The notes beneath the pieces are model-generated. The model was not told the origin of the DNA, searched no databases, and saw only the letters and a list, made by a program, of their open reading frames with translations. Below, in pieces: positions 14,358-21,574 of a stretch of DNA of 25,736 nucleotides. The stretch covers positions 1 through 25,736 of the forward strand of contig JAZNBF010000088.1 of the NCBI GenBank assembly GCA_045586905.1, given 5' to 3'. Position numbers and translations under genes: made by a program. This stretch comes from RGIG1828 sp045586905 (GTDB lineage: Bacteria > Bacillota > Clostridia > UMGS1810). Positions within the stretch are counted from its first letter, which is position 1, and the number at the start of each line of letters is the position of its first letter.

Positions 14358-14393
14358 TGCACCTCAGGGTGCAATTTATGAGCTGAAAGCTCA
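14358..14393. repeat. Two-hairpin cluster in the TPR gene leader
   Basis: TGCACC/GGTGCA (14358-14373) and TGAGCT/AGCTCA (14379-14393) are perfect 6-bp stems with 4- and 3-nt loops. They are separated by ATTTA and followed by ATTCAT (also seen at 14415). The design matches the array at 10747 but with a different spacer word. Because it lies only 17 nt before the TPR start codon it may also affect its mRNA. Confidence 0.55.
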
Positions 14394-14539
14394 ATTCATG
14401 AAATTTTTAAATTCAATTCATTGATTTTCATTATAATACAATTTTAACACACAATCATTTTTGGTGCAATTGGTATTTTATTTAGTTTCACACATATTTT
14501 CCCTCCCTTGTGACACACTATCTGTGAGGTGGTTTTTTA

Positions 14540-14983
14540 ATGGAAAAACAAATAGAAAAAGATACCATAAAGCTTTTGAGAGAATGTGATGCAGGGGTTA
14601 AGATGGGAGTGTCGTCCATCGAAGATGTGCTTGACAACGTAAAGGGCGACAAGCTCGAGACACTTCTGACAAGGTGCAAAAACGAACACGAAAAACTCGA
14701 GAGTGAAATAAGGGAACTCCTTGACAAATACAAAGACGACGGAAAAGAGCCTGCTGCCATTGCAAAGGGTATGTCGTGGATGAAAACCAACATGAAGCTG
14801 GCAATGGAAGAGACAGACGCCACCATTGCCGACCTTATGACAGACGGGTGCAACATGGGGGTTAAGTCTCTGAACAAGTATCTCAATAAGTATAAAGGTG
14901 CCGATGAGGTGTCGAAAGACATCGCCAAGAGGCTTATAAACTTAGAGGAAAAACTTACGGTTGATATAAGAGAATTTTTATAA
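14540..14983 (+). CDS. Small all-helical protein, probably DUF2383-like (ferritin-like fold)
   Basis: The protein has 147 residues, is highly charged, and has no signal peptide or membrane segment. It appears as four long helices: MEKQIEKDTIKLLRECDAGV, the KGDKLETLLTRCKNEHEKLE stretch, an AAIAKGMSWMKTNMKLAMEE stretch, and a C-terminal DEVSKDIAKRLINLEEKL helix. This pattern fits small four-helix-bundle families such as DUF2383, found in spore-forming Firmicutes; the family name is from memory and moderately certain. GAGGTGG precedes the ATG by about 8 nt. It is a single-gene transcript closed by the terminator at 14995. Function unknown. Confidence 0.75.
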   Translation: MEKQIEKDTIKLLRECDAGVKMGVSSIEDVLDNVKGDKLETLLTRCKNEHEKLESEIRELLDKYKDDGKEPAAIAKGMSWMKTNMKLAMEETDATIADLMTDGCNMGVKSLNKYLNKYKGADEVSKDIAKRLINLEEKLTVDIREFL

Positions 14984-14994
14984 ATTTTAGTTTC

Positions 14995-15040
14995 AAAACG
15001 GAGCTGTAAAACCTGACAAGAGTTTTACAGCTCCGTTTTT
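14995..15040 (+). terminator. Strong rho-independent terminator
   Basis: An 18-bp perfect stem (AAAACGGAGCTGTAAAAC and its complement) has a 9-nt loop and ends in TTTTT. Confidence 0.93.
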
Positions 15041-15049
15041 GCTGAGGTG

Positions 15050-15078
15050 TTGATTTATTCTTTCAGCTTTGATATACT
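15050..15078 (+). promoter_or_regulatory. Promoter of the LRR/stalk-domain gene
   Basis: TTGATT, a 17-nt spacer and TATACT, located 22 nt before the ATG and just after the previous terminator. Confidence 0.72.
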
Positions 15079-15099
15079 GAAAAAAAGGAGGTTTCTCTC

Positions 15100-16461
15100 A
15101 TGAAAAAGTTTATATCAGCTATGATTTTGTCACTTGTTTTCTGCTCGTTTTTTACGGTAGCAAACGGAGAAAACTCTGTTGTCTCAGGGCCATATAAAAT
15201 CACTGTGAACGACGGATATGCGCAAATAATATATTGCGATGTGTCAAACCCTGAAATTTCGGGCGATTATAAAGTTCCGTCAGAGGTGGCAGGCTACAAG
15301 GTGCGACAAATCGGCGACAGGGCTTTTGAAGGCGCTTCAAACATTACAAGCCTGATAATTCCCGAAGGGATTGAAAGCATTGGCGAATATGCTTTTAAAA
15401 GATGCAGCTATTTTAAAACTCTGTATCTTCCCGACACGCTGAAAAATATAGGAAAGGGTGCTTTTGAGAACAATCTTTCCCTTATCTCAGTGCGTTTTCC
15501 CGAAGGTATTAACCAAATCCCCGACAATTTGTTTAAAGATTGCGGATTTTATGAAATTGACATCCCCGAAACAGTTGTGAGCATAGGCGCATCTGCTCTG
15601 GAAAACAACAGAAATCTATCTGAAATTGTTTTGCCCCAAGGTGTTGAATCGATAGGCGACAGAGCATTTTATATGTGTGGTGCGCTCATCGATTTGTCCT
15701 CTCTTCCCCAAATGCAAAAAATTGGTTCGGAAGCTTTTTCGTATAATTACATACAAAAAATAGTGATTCCCTCAAGCGTTTCGTTCATTGCGCCTCATGC
15801 TTTTGACGGGTGCTTTGACCTTAAAGAAATCGTTTTTGAAAAGGGAGATGCCCCGTTGTATCTCAGTGAGCCTGTTTTTTGTAACAATTTCGGTCTTGAA
15901 AGGGTTGTGTTTACAGAAAGAGTAAAAGAAATAAATCGAAATGAGTTTTGGCTTTACAAAGGTTACAGAAAGTCGAGTCTTGATCCACAGATTTACTATA
16001 CATATGAAAATTTCAGAGAAAGCTACCTTGAAATGAAGGAAAAAATGGTGATTGTTTGCCCGCCGTTTTCCAAAGCTGAGGAGCTTGCAACGGAGCAGGG
16101 CTATAAATTCGGACATGATGTTACGGTGAGCTTAAATGGCAGAGAGCTTGAATTTGACCAGCCCCCCCTGCTCAGAAATGACAGAACTCTTGTGCCATAC
16201 AGAAAAATTATGGAGGAAATGGGGCTTGAAGTTTTGTGGTACGATGAAACAAAAACTGTTACAGCTAAAAAGAATGAAGTGGAAATATCCCTCACCATAG
16301 GCAGTCAGATTATGCACAAAAACGGAGAAGAGATCAATCTGGATGTTGCCCCTGTGATTGTAAATTCACGAACACTTGTGCCGCTGAGGGCAGTATCGGA
16401 AGCGTTTGAATGTGATGTGGGTTGGGATGGGGAAGAGAGAAGAGTATCTGTTTGGCAATAA
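15100..16461 (+). CDS. Secreted BspA-type leucine-rich repeat protein with stalk (copper-amine-oxidase-N-like) domain
   Basis: The product has 453 residues with a signal peptide (MKKFISAMILSLVFCSFFTV, cleavage near ANG-EN). Residues about 65-290 are LRR_5/BspA repeats of about 23 residues with the words IPEGIESIGEYAFKRC, LPDTLKNIGKGAFENN, LPQGVESIGDRAFYMC and IPSSVSFIAPHAFDGC. Residues about 343-453 form a stalk domain (VSLNGRELEF, NDRTLVPYRKIMEEMG, NSRTLVPLRAVSEAF), a fold common in secreted clostridial proteins. No sortase or SLH signal is seen. AAGGAGG precedes the ATG. The likely role is adhesion or protein binding outside the cell. Confidence 0.88.
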   Translation: MKKFISAMILSLVFCSFFTVANGENSVVSGPYKITVNDGYAQIIYCDVSNPEISGDYKVPSEVAGYKVRQIGDRAFEGASNITSLIIPEGIESIGEYAFKRCSYFKTLYLPDTLKNIGKGAFENNLSLISVRFPEGINQIPDNLFKDCGFYEIDIPETVVSIGASALENNRNLSEIVLPQGVESIGDRAFYMCGALIDLSSLPQMQKIGSEAFSYNYIQKIVIPSSVSFIAPHAFDGCFDLKEIVFEKGDAPLYLSEPVFCNNFGLERVVFTERVKEINRNEFWLYKGYRKSSLDPQIYYTYENFRESYLEMKEKMVIVCPPFSKAEELATEQGYKFGHDVTVSLNGRELEFDQPPLLRNDRTLVPYRKIMEEMGLEVLWYDETKTVTAKKNEVEISLTIGSQIMHKNGEEINLDVAPVIVNSRTLVPLRAVSEAFECDVGWDGEERRVSVWQ

Positions 16462-16514
16462 AGCACTTTTTACCAATTGAGTGTTTTCGTACAAAAAAGT
16501 GATTTTTTCATACA

Positions 16515-16543
16515 TTGTGAAATTTACATATCAGATGTACAAT
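16515..16543 (+). promoter_or_regulatory. Candidate promoter of the amidohydrolase gene
   Basis: TTGTGA, a 17-nt spacer and TACAAT, 47 nt before the ATG. Confidence 0.6.
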
Positions 16544-16590
16544 TGAGATGTATAACACACTAAATCACTTAAATGAAAGGTAGATAAAAT

Positions 16591-17505
16591 ATGTTTATTG
16601 ACATTCATACCCACGCTTTCCGTAAGCCTGCTGTCGGACTCAATCCCGAATTTCCAAACGGGCACATTGCCACAGTGGAAGATCTTATCGAGATGTTCGA
16701 TAAATATGGCATAGAAAAAGGCGCTGTACTTCCCATGGTAAGCGGCGAGCTCTATCCCACTCAGGCAATTGAAGACATACTCGACATGGCAGAAAAATAT
16801 CCCGACCGCATCATTCCTTTCTGCAATCTCGACCCCCGTTTTGGTTCCAATACATCCGAAACCGACCTTGGCTATGTGCTTCAGTATTACAAAGACCGAG
16901 GCTGCAAGGGTATTGGTGAGGTTATGCCTGCACTCCCCTTTGACCATCCAAAGGTGCAAAACCTTTTCCGTGGTGCCGAAAAGGCAGGTCTGCCAGTAAC
17001 ATTTGAGGGCGCATGTCAGACAGATGCAGGCTTTGGAATGTACTTGAGTCAGGGACTTCCCGAGCTTGAGAGAACTCTCATGAGCTATCCCGAGCTCAAA
17101 ATCGTAGGTCATGGCCCTGTTTTCTGGTCGGAAATTTCTGTGCTCAAAACTCCCGGCGAAAGAGCATATTTCTACACAATCGACGGAAGACAGGTTGGCA
17201 GATGTCCCGAAGGCCCAATCAAAGAAGAGGGCGTTATTCAGACCTTATTCAGAAGATATCCCAATCTCTATGGCGATTTGTCGGATGGTACTGCATACAG
17301 AGCTCTGGCTCGTGACGAAGAATACGGTCCGAAATTCCTCACAGAGTTCCAGGACAGACTTATGTTTGGTACTGACTATTTCTTCCCCGGTTGCCCCGTA
17401 AGACTCCCTGACCTTCTTAACAGATGGCTCTCAGAGGGCAAAATCAGCCAGACGGTATACAATAAGATTGCAAGAGAAAACGCAATAAAAGTATATAATC
17501 TGTAA
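16591..17505 (+). CDS. Amidohydrolase-family (PF04909-type) TIM-barrel metal hydrolase
   Basis: The 304-residue enzyme opens with the metal-binding DIHTHAF (4-10). It has CKGIGEVMP near 110, VTFEGA near 132, the strand-6-type VGHGPVFW near 172 and the distal GTDYFFPG near 253. The family covers decarboxylases and hydrolases of aromatic or lactone substrates. Exact chemistry cannot be read here. AAAGGTAG precedes the ATG. The gene is monocistronic between its own promoter and the 17-bp terminator at 17554. Confidence 0.85.
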   Translation: MFIDIHTHAFRKPAVGLNPEFPNGHIATVEDLIEMFDKYGIEKGAVLPMVSGELYPTQAIEDILDMAEKYPDRIIPFCNLDPRFGSNTSETDLGYVLQYYKDRGCKGIGEVMPALPFDHPKVQNLFRGAEKAGLPVTFEGACQTDAGFGMYLSQGLPELERTLMSYPELKIVGHGPVFWSEISVLKTPGERAYFYTIDGRQVGRCPEGPIKEEGVIQTLFRRYPNLYGDLSDGTAYRALARDEEYGPKFLTEFQDRLMFGTDYFFPGCPVRLPDLLNRWLSEGKISQTVYNKIARENAIKVYNL

Positions 17506-17553
17506 AAAATTTGGGGATGTAAAAAAAGTTCAGAACGCAAAAAGGTGAAAAAT

Positions 17554-17592
17554 AAATGGTGTAAAGAAATCTGATTTCTTTACACCATTTTT
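17554..17592. terminator. 17-bp bidirectional terminator
   Basis: AAATGGTGTAAAGAAAT pairs perfectly with ATTTCTTTACACCATTT around CTG. TT follows on the plus strand and ATTTTTC on the minus strand. It serves the convergent amidohydrolase and proC-spoIIM-xerD transcripts. Confidence 0.85.
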
Positions 17593-17601
17593 AGTTATAT
17601 T

Positions 17602-17699
17602 CTGCACTTTGTGCAGAGTGATATTTTTGCATGCCAAAAGTGATATTAAAACCTTCGGTTTTAGTGGTATTTTATTTGCATTTTGGCGAATAAAAATGC
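17602..17699. repeat. Hairpin array with AGTGATATT spacers
   Basis: Four stems: CTGCAC/GTGCAG (17602-17616), TTTTG/CAAAA (17625-17639), AAAACC/GGTTTT (17648-17662) and GCATTTT/AAAATGC (17678-17699). They are separated by AGTGATATT at 17617 and 17639 and by AGTGGTATT at 17663. It fills the convergent gap up to the XerD-like gene's stop codon. The layout matches the arrays at 10747 and 14358 with its own spacer word. Confidence 0.7.
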
Positions 17700-17704
17700 C
17701 TTGC

Positions 17705-18586
17705 CTACGCTCGTGGGTGAGCCTTATTATAAATCTCTCTTATCCCCGAGCCCGAAAGCCTTGCATAGCTCATGGTTGACGATATATCCTTATGCCCCAT
17801 CATCTCCTGAACAGCTTTGAGGTCGGCACCGTTTTCTATAAGGTGAAGAGCAAAAGATGCCCTGAGGGTGCGTGGGGTGATGTCTTTTTGTATGCCTGCT
17901 TTTTTGGCATAGTCTTTAACTATTTTCCAAAAGCTCTGCCTCGAAATTGGAAGACCTGCATAATTAACAAACAAAGTGTCGGTTCCGTCTTTTGCAAGAA
18001 GAGGTCTTGAATGGATGAGATATCTCTTCGCCGCTTCCATTGCAGCTTTGCCCAGAGGCACAATACGTACACTTTTGGTGCGGCAGCATCTTATGTAGCC
18101 AAGGTCGGTGTCGACATCGCCAAGACTTAGCGAAACAAGCTCTGTCACGCCGATGCCTGAGGCATACATGATTTCGAGCATTGCCCTGTCTCTTATTGCG
18201 AGGGGTGATGCATCGTCTTTTATGTCTAAAAGAGCGTCGGTCTCTTCGCGCGTCAGTATGTTGGTGGTTTTCTTTTCGCATCTCGGAAGCTTTATGCCGA
18301 GTGTGGGATCGGATGAGACGAGAGAATTTTGCAAAAGATAGCCATACAGTGTGCGCAATGACGAAATGGCACGACATACCGAAGAGTCTGCTCTTCCGCT
18401 TTTTTGCATGTCCACAATAAAGGCAAGCACCATGGCTTTGCCGGCGTGAAAAATATCTGTGCCCTCGTCTTTCAAAAACAGCTCAAAGCTTTTTATGTCA
18501 TGGCAATAAGAGACGGCAGAAGACGGGGAGACTTTTTTTGTGTCTGCAAGATAGCTTTTGAATTGTGAAAGAATATCTTTTTTCAT
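17705..18586 (-). CDS. XerC/XerD-like tyrosine recombinase with degenerate active site
   Basis: The 293-residue protein has the SAM-like N-terminal domain (about 5-90) and the integrase catalytic domain (about 105-290). Where Xer proteins have the GLRVSEL arginine it has GIGVTEL (Gly146). The GKGxKxR lysine region is CCRTKSVR. The HxLR histidine is Arg239 in TPRTLRASFA. Arg242, His265 (MMGHKDISS) and the nucleophile Tyr274 (TMSYARL) remain. Strand exchange is therefore doubtful. ATG 18586 is chosen over an in-frame TTG at 18625 because GGAAAG precedes it. It lies 16 nt after spoIIM, a neighbourhood also seen for xerD in Bacillus. Confidence 0.85.
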   Translation of the reverse strand: MKKDILSQFKSYLADTKKVSPSSAVSYCHDIKSFELFLKDEGTDIFHAGKAMVLAFIVDMQKSGRADSSVCRAISSLRTLYGYLLQNSLVSSDPTLGIKLPRCEKKTTNILTREETDALLDIKDDASPLAIRDRAMLEIMYASGIGVTELVSLSLGDVDTDLGYIRCCRTKSVRIVPLGKAAMEAAKRYLIHSRPLLAKDGTDTLFVNYAGLPISRQSFWKIVKDYAKKAGIQKDITPRTLRASFALHLIENGADLKAVQEMMGHKDISSTMSYARLSGSGIREIYNKAHPRA

Positions 18587-18602
18587 AAAAATCTTTCCTT
18601 TT

Positions 18603-19196
18603 TCATGGGACCAAACCCATGACAAGCTTTGAAATAAAACTCTCTGCCACGGTGATGAGAGATAGCAGAGAGGTGAGTATCAGCTGAAACGAAATGTATG
18701 AAAACCATGCTTTTGATTTGTCTTTTTCATAGCCGAAACGGTGTTTTGTGCCATGCCCCACAGAAAACCTCAGAGCCGACACTATCATCATAAAAATAAC
18801 CGGCATTGAAAATGCATATGGGAGTATGACTGCGCCGAAGGCTATGAGGACTCCTCTTAAAGAGTACAGCCTTATTATTATTGACGATGTGAAGCCTGAC
18901 GCAAAGCCTTTGAAAGCACAAAGCGCAAGGGAGACGGGCACGAAAACAGGCGCCGACGAACACACAATGAGCACAATCAGAAAGCTTATGTTTTCTTTTA
19001 TGCCAAGCTTTATAAATGCGCCCGCAGACATCTCTTTGCCGAGGGTTTCGCCCACATAGGTGCTTATGTCTTCAAAGCCTGCCCCCTCAAGACGAAGGGC
19101 ACAAAAGATGCCTGCAAAGGCAGAAGAAAGCCACACGATGAGAGCTATATAATAAAACACACGGTTTTCACCAAATATTGACCTTGCCAGCTTCAC
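18603..19196 (-). CDS. spoIIM: Stage II sporulation protein M
   Basis: This 197-residue integral membrane protein has about five hydrophobic segments. It carries the SpoIIM core around FKGFASGFTSSIIIRLY and a GAVILPYAFSMPVIFMM segment. SpoIIM belongs with SpoIID and SpoIIP to the peptidoglycan-remodelling machine for engulfment of the forespore, acting in the mother-cell membrane. The GTG at 19196 has AGGTGA 5 nt upstream. An in-frame GTG nine bases earlier lies inside that Shine-Dalgarno sequence and is less likely. It sits between proC and the xerD-like gene and is the main evidence that the organism forms spores. Confidence 0.85.
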   Translation of the reverse strand: MKLARSIFGENRVFYYIALIVWLSSAFAGIFCALRLEGAGFEDISTYVGETLGKEMSAGAFIKLGIKENISFLIVLIVCSSAPVFVPVSLALCAFKGFASGFTSSIIIRLYSLRGVLIAFGAVILPYAFSMPVIFMMIVSALRFSVGHGTKHRFGYEKDKSKAWFSYISFQLILTSLLSLITVAESFISKLVMGLVP

Positions 19197-19239
19197 ATAT
19201 ATCACCTAAGATATATTTATGAGGCATAATGGCGACAAA

Positions 19240-20034
19240 TTACTTGTTTTTGCCAAGCTCTTTTGCTTTTTTTACGCACGCGTCTACTGCCGACATCACT
19301 GCCGAACGAAGCGATGCATCTTCAAGCCTTTTTACAGCTTCTATTGTTGTGCCGCCGGGGGAGCACACCATATCCTTGAGTGTGCCGGGGTGGAGCTGGG
19401 TGCTTTGCACCATTTTTGCCGCACCCAACACGGTCTGTGTGCTGAGTTCGTAGGCAACATCTCTGCCTATGCCCTGCATAACAGCCGCATCGGCAAGTGC
19501 TTCGATAAACATAAACACATATGCAGGTCCGCTTCCGTTTATGGCAGTGCAGGAGTCTATGAGATTTTCGGGCACTATGGCAGTCTTACCTGCTGCGTCA
19601 AATATGCTTTTTACATATTGCATTTCTTCGTCATCCACGCCGCCGGCGCATGCAAGAACACTCATGCCCTCACCTGCCATGAGGCATAGATTGGGCATAA
19701 CCCTTACAATTTTTTCGGTGCCGAGAGCTTTTGACAGACTTCCAAGAGTAACACCTGCCGCAATAGAAACAAAGGTTTTGTCTTTTATATCATATTTTTT
19801 GATGTCTTCAATCACACCAAATATCACATTCGGTTTTACTGCGAGCACCACCACATCGGCGCCGCCCACAGCCTCTTCGAGCGATACATTTCTGACTCCG
19901 AGCTTCGTTATTTCTTCTTTTGGTGCTTTGTCGCACACAAGGATGCTTTCGGCACAAAAAGAAGGACTTTTAAGAAGTGCCGATATTATGGCGCCTCCCA
20001 TGTTGCCGGCTCCTATAAAAGCTGTTTTTTTCAC
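19240..20034 (-). CDS. proC: Pyrroline-5-carboxylate reductase
   Basis: The 264-residue enzyme reduces 1-pyrroline-5-carboxylate to proline with NAD(P)H, the last step of proline synthesis. The Rossmann loop FIGAGNMGG is at residues 6-14, VLAVKPN near 65-71, the catalytic/substrate region AINGSGPAYVF near 166-176 and the C-terminal family motif DMVCSPGGTT near 220. The GTG at 20034 is chosen because GGAG lies 9 nt before it and the family normally begins two residues before this strand. Upstream ATG and TTG codons lack spacing or a Shine-Dalgarno sequence. It is first in the minus-strand cluster with spoIIM and xerD-like. Confidence 0.93.
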   Translation of the reverse strand: MKKTAFIGAGNMGGAIISALLKSPSFCAESILVCDKAPKEEITKLGVRNVSLEEAVGGADVVVLAVKPNVIFGVIEDIKKYDIKDKTFVSIAAGVTLGSLSKALGTEKIVRVMPNLCLMAGEGMSVLACAGGVDDEEMQYVKSIFDAAGKTAIVPENLIDSCTAINGSGPAYVFMFIEALADAAVMQGIGRDVAYELSTQTVLGAAKMVQSTQLHPGTLKDMVCSPGGTTIEAVKRLEDASLRSAVMSAVDACVKKAKELGKNK

Positions 20035-20073
20035 ATGTATCATCTCCAACGGATTATTTTTATCATACAAGTC

Positions 20074-20102
20074 ATTATATCACACACAGCTTTTCAAGTA
20101 AA
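20074..20102 (-). promoter_or_regulatory. Promoter for proC-spoIIM-xerD
   Basis: On the minus strand: TTTACT, a 17-nt spacer, TATAAT, with TG one base before the -10 (extended -10). Confidence 0.7.
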
Positions 20103-20176
20103 GGAATTTTTGACGGGCGCAGGTGAGTAGTGCAAAATGCATTGAAAGGTTATGTAATTTTTGTAACAATTTATAC

Positions 20177-20205
20177 TTGTATTTTCAGTGGAAATAATAT
20201 AAAAT
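20177..20205 (+). promoter_or_regulatory. Candidate promoter for the BMP transporter operon
   Basis: TTGTAT, a 17-nt spacer and TAAAAT. The predicted transcription start is near 20212. Confidence 0.55.
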
Positions 20206-20216
20206 TATAGTAGATT

Positions 20217-20234
20217 TTGTCGCATGTGCGACAA
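20217..20234. promoter_or_regulatory. Palindromic candidate operator before the BMP gene
   Basis: TTGTCGCA and TGCGACAA are perfect 8-nt arms around TG. The site lies just after the predicted start point and about 18 nt before the Shine-Dalgarno sequence, a classical roadblock position. No named regulator is assigned. No purine-riboswitch core is seen in this leader. Confidence 0.6.
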
Positions 20235-20259
20235 CGAAAAAAATTACGGAGGTATTACA

Positions 20260-21450
20260 ATGAAAAAACTATTGGCATTACTTCTTTCACTTGTTATGGT
20301 GCTTTCTTTTGCAGCATGCGGTGAAGAAAAAGCAACAACAGCAGACGGAGATTTCAAAATCGGTTTTATTTTCCTTCACGATGAAAACTCCACCTATGAC
20401 AAAAACTTCATCGATGCAGCAATTGCAGCAACAGAAGCTTTTGGTCTTAAAGAAGATCAGGTTATGATGAAGAAAAACATTCCCGAATCAGCAGAATGCT
20501 ATGACGCAGCTGCAGACCTCGCAGACGCAGGCTGTGACATCGTGTTTGCAGACAGCTTTGGTCACGAAGACTTTATCATTCAGGCTGCAAAAGAATATCC
20601 TGATGTAGTTTTCTGCCACGCTACCGGTACAAAAGCTCACACAGAAAATCTCCCCAACTTCTACAATGCTTTTGCTTCAATCTATGAAGGCAGATTCTTA
20701 GTAGGTGTTGCTGCAGGTATGAAAATCAATCAGATGATTGAAGACGGCGAAATCACTGCTGAACAGGCTAAAATGGGTTATGTAGGTGCATATCCTTATG
20801 CCGAAGTTAAATCAGGTCTCACATCCTTCTTCCTCGGTGCTCGTTATGTATGCCCCTCAGTTACAATGGATGTTAAATTCACAAACTCCTGGTTCGACAT
20901 CGCTGCCGAAAAAGAAACAGCAAATGCTCTCATCGCCGACAAATGTATCCTCATCAGCCAACATGCTGACTCCGAGGGTGCTCCTAAGGCTTGTGAAGAA
21001 GCAGGTGTTCCTAACGTTGCCTACAACCTCGACACACGCGACTGGGGTCCGAACACTGCCCTTATCTCTTCAAAAATCAACTGGGCTCCCTATTTTGAAC
21101 ACATCATGGATGCTGTTATAAACGGTAAAGAAATCACACAGGATTTCTGCGGCGGTCTCAGTGAAGACGTTGTTCAGATTCTTGGCTTCAACGATAAAGT
21201 TGCAGCTCCCGGCACAATGGAAAAACTCGAAGAAGTTAAAGCTAAACTTATCTCCGGTGAAATCAAAGTGTTCGACACAGCTACATTCACAGTTGGTGGC
21301 AAAGTTGTAACAGAATACATGGCAGACGTTGACTCTGACGAAGCTTTCACAGGCGATACTCAGGTTGTTGCTGACGGTTACTTCCACGAATCCGAATATC
21401 GTAGTGCTCCTTACTTCGATCTCGATATCGATGGTATCACCATTAAATAA
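20260..21450 (+). CDS. BMP-family ABC transporter substrate-binding lipoprotein
   Basis: The 396-residue lipoprotein has lipobox SFAAC with Cys20 as the lipidated residue. The mature part is the BMP/Med periplasmic-binding fold: FKIGFIFLHDENSTYDKNF at the start, then VFADSFGHEDFIIQAA, NAFASIYEGRFLVGVAAGMK and GYVGAYPYAEVKSGLTSFF. BMP proteins bind purine nucleosides and pair with RbsA-like ATPases and two permeases, all encoded just downstream. GGAGG precedes the ATG at 20260 with 7 nt spacing. It is expressed from its own promoter and followed by an intercistronic terminator. Confidence 0.92.
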   Translation: MKKLLALLLSLVMVLSFAACGEEKATTADGDFKIGFIFLHDENSTYDKNFIDAAIAATEAFGLKEDQVMMKKNIPESAECYDAAADLADAGCDIVFADSFGHEDFIIQAAKEYPDVVFCHATGTKAHTENLPNFYNAFASIYEGRFLVGVAAGMKINQMIEDGEITAEQAKMGYVGAYPYAEVKSGLTSFFLGARYVCPSVTMDVKFTNSWFDIAAEKETANALIADKCILISQHADSEGAPKACEEAGVPNVAYNLDTRDWGPNTALISSKINWAPYFEHIMDAVINGKEITQDFCGGLSEDVVQILGFNDKVAAPGTMEKLEEVKAKLISGEIKVFDTATFTVGGKVVTEYMADVDSDEAFTGDTQVVADGYFHESEYRSAPYFDLDIDGITIK

Positions 21451-21466
21451 TTAAAATTTTTAAGGC

Positions 21467-21549
21467 TCAGGCGGAGCAGGAGCTCCGCCTGATTCTTTTC
21501 TTTTTAAAAAGCACTATCATTTCGGTAGTTCTCTTCAAAAAGAAAAGAA
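21467..21549 (+). terminator. Intercistronic terminator with overlapping antiterminator-like arm
   Basis: TCAGGCGGAGC pairs with GCTCCGCCTGA (21467-21492, loop AGGA) and is followed by the U-tract TTCTTTTCTTTTT (21493-21505). That U-tract is perfectly complementary over 13 bp to AAAAAGAAAAGAA at 21537-21549. A small stem ACTATC/GGTAGT lies between the two arms. The first part is a good terminator after the lipoprotein gene. The second pairing could loosen it or protect the upstream mRNA end. Confidence 0.8.
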
Positions 21550-21574
21550 TACAAAAGCAAACGGAGGGAAAACT

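Noticed and set aside
20206..20259. Purine riboswitch before the BMP transporter
   Set aside because: The leader is about 50 nt and lacks the three-way-junction core; only the palindrome is present.
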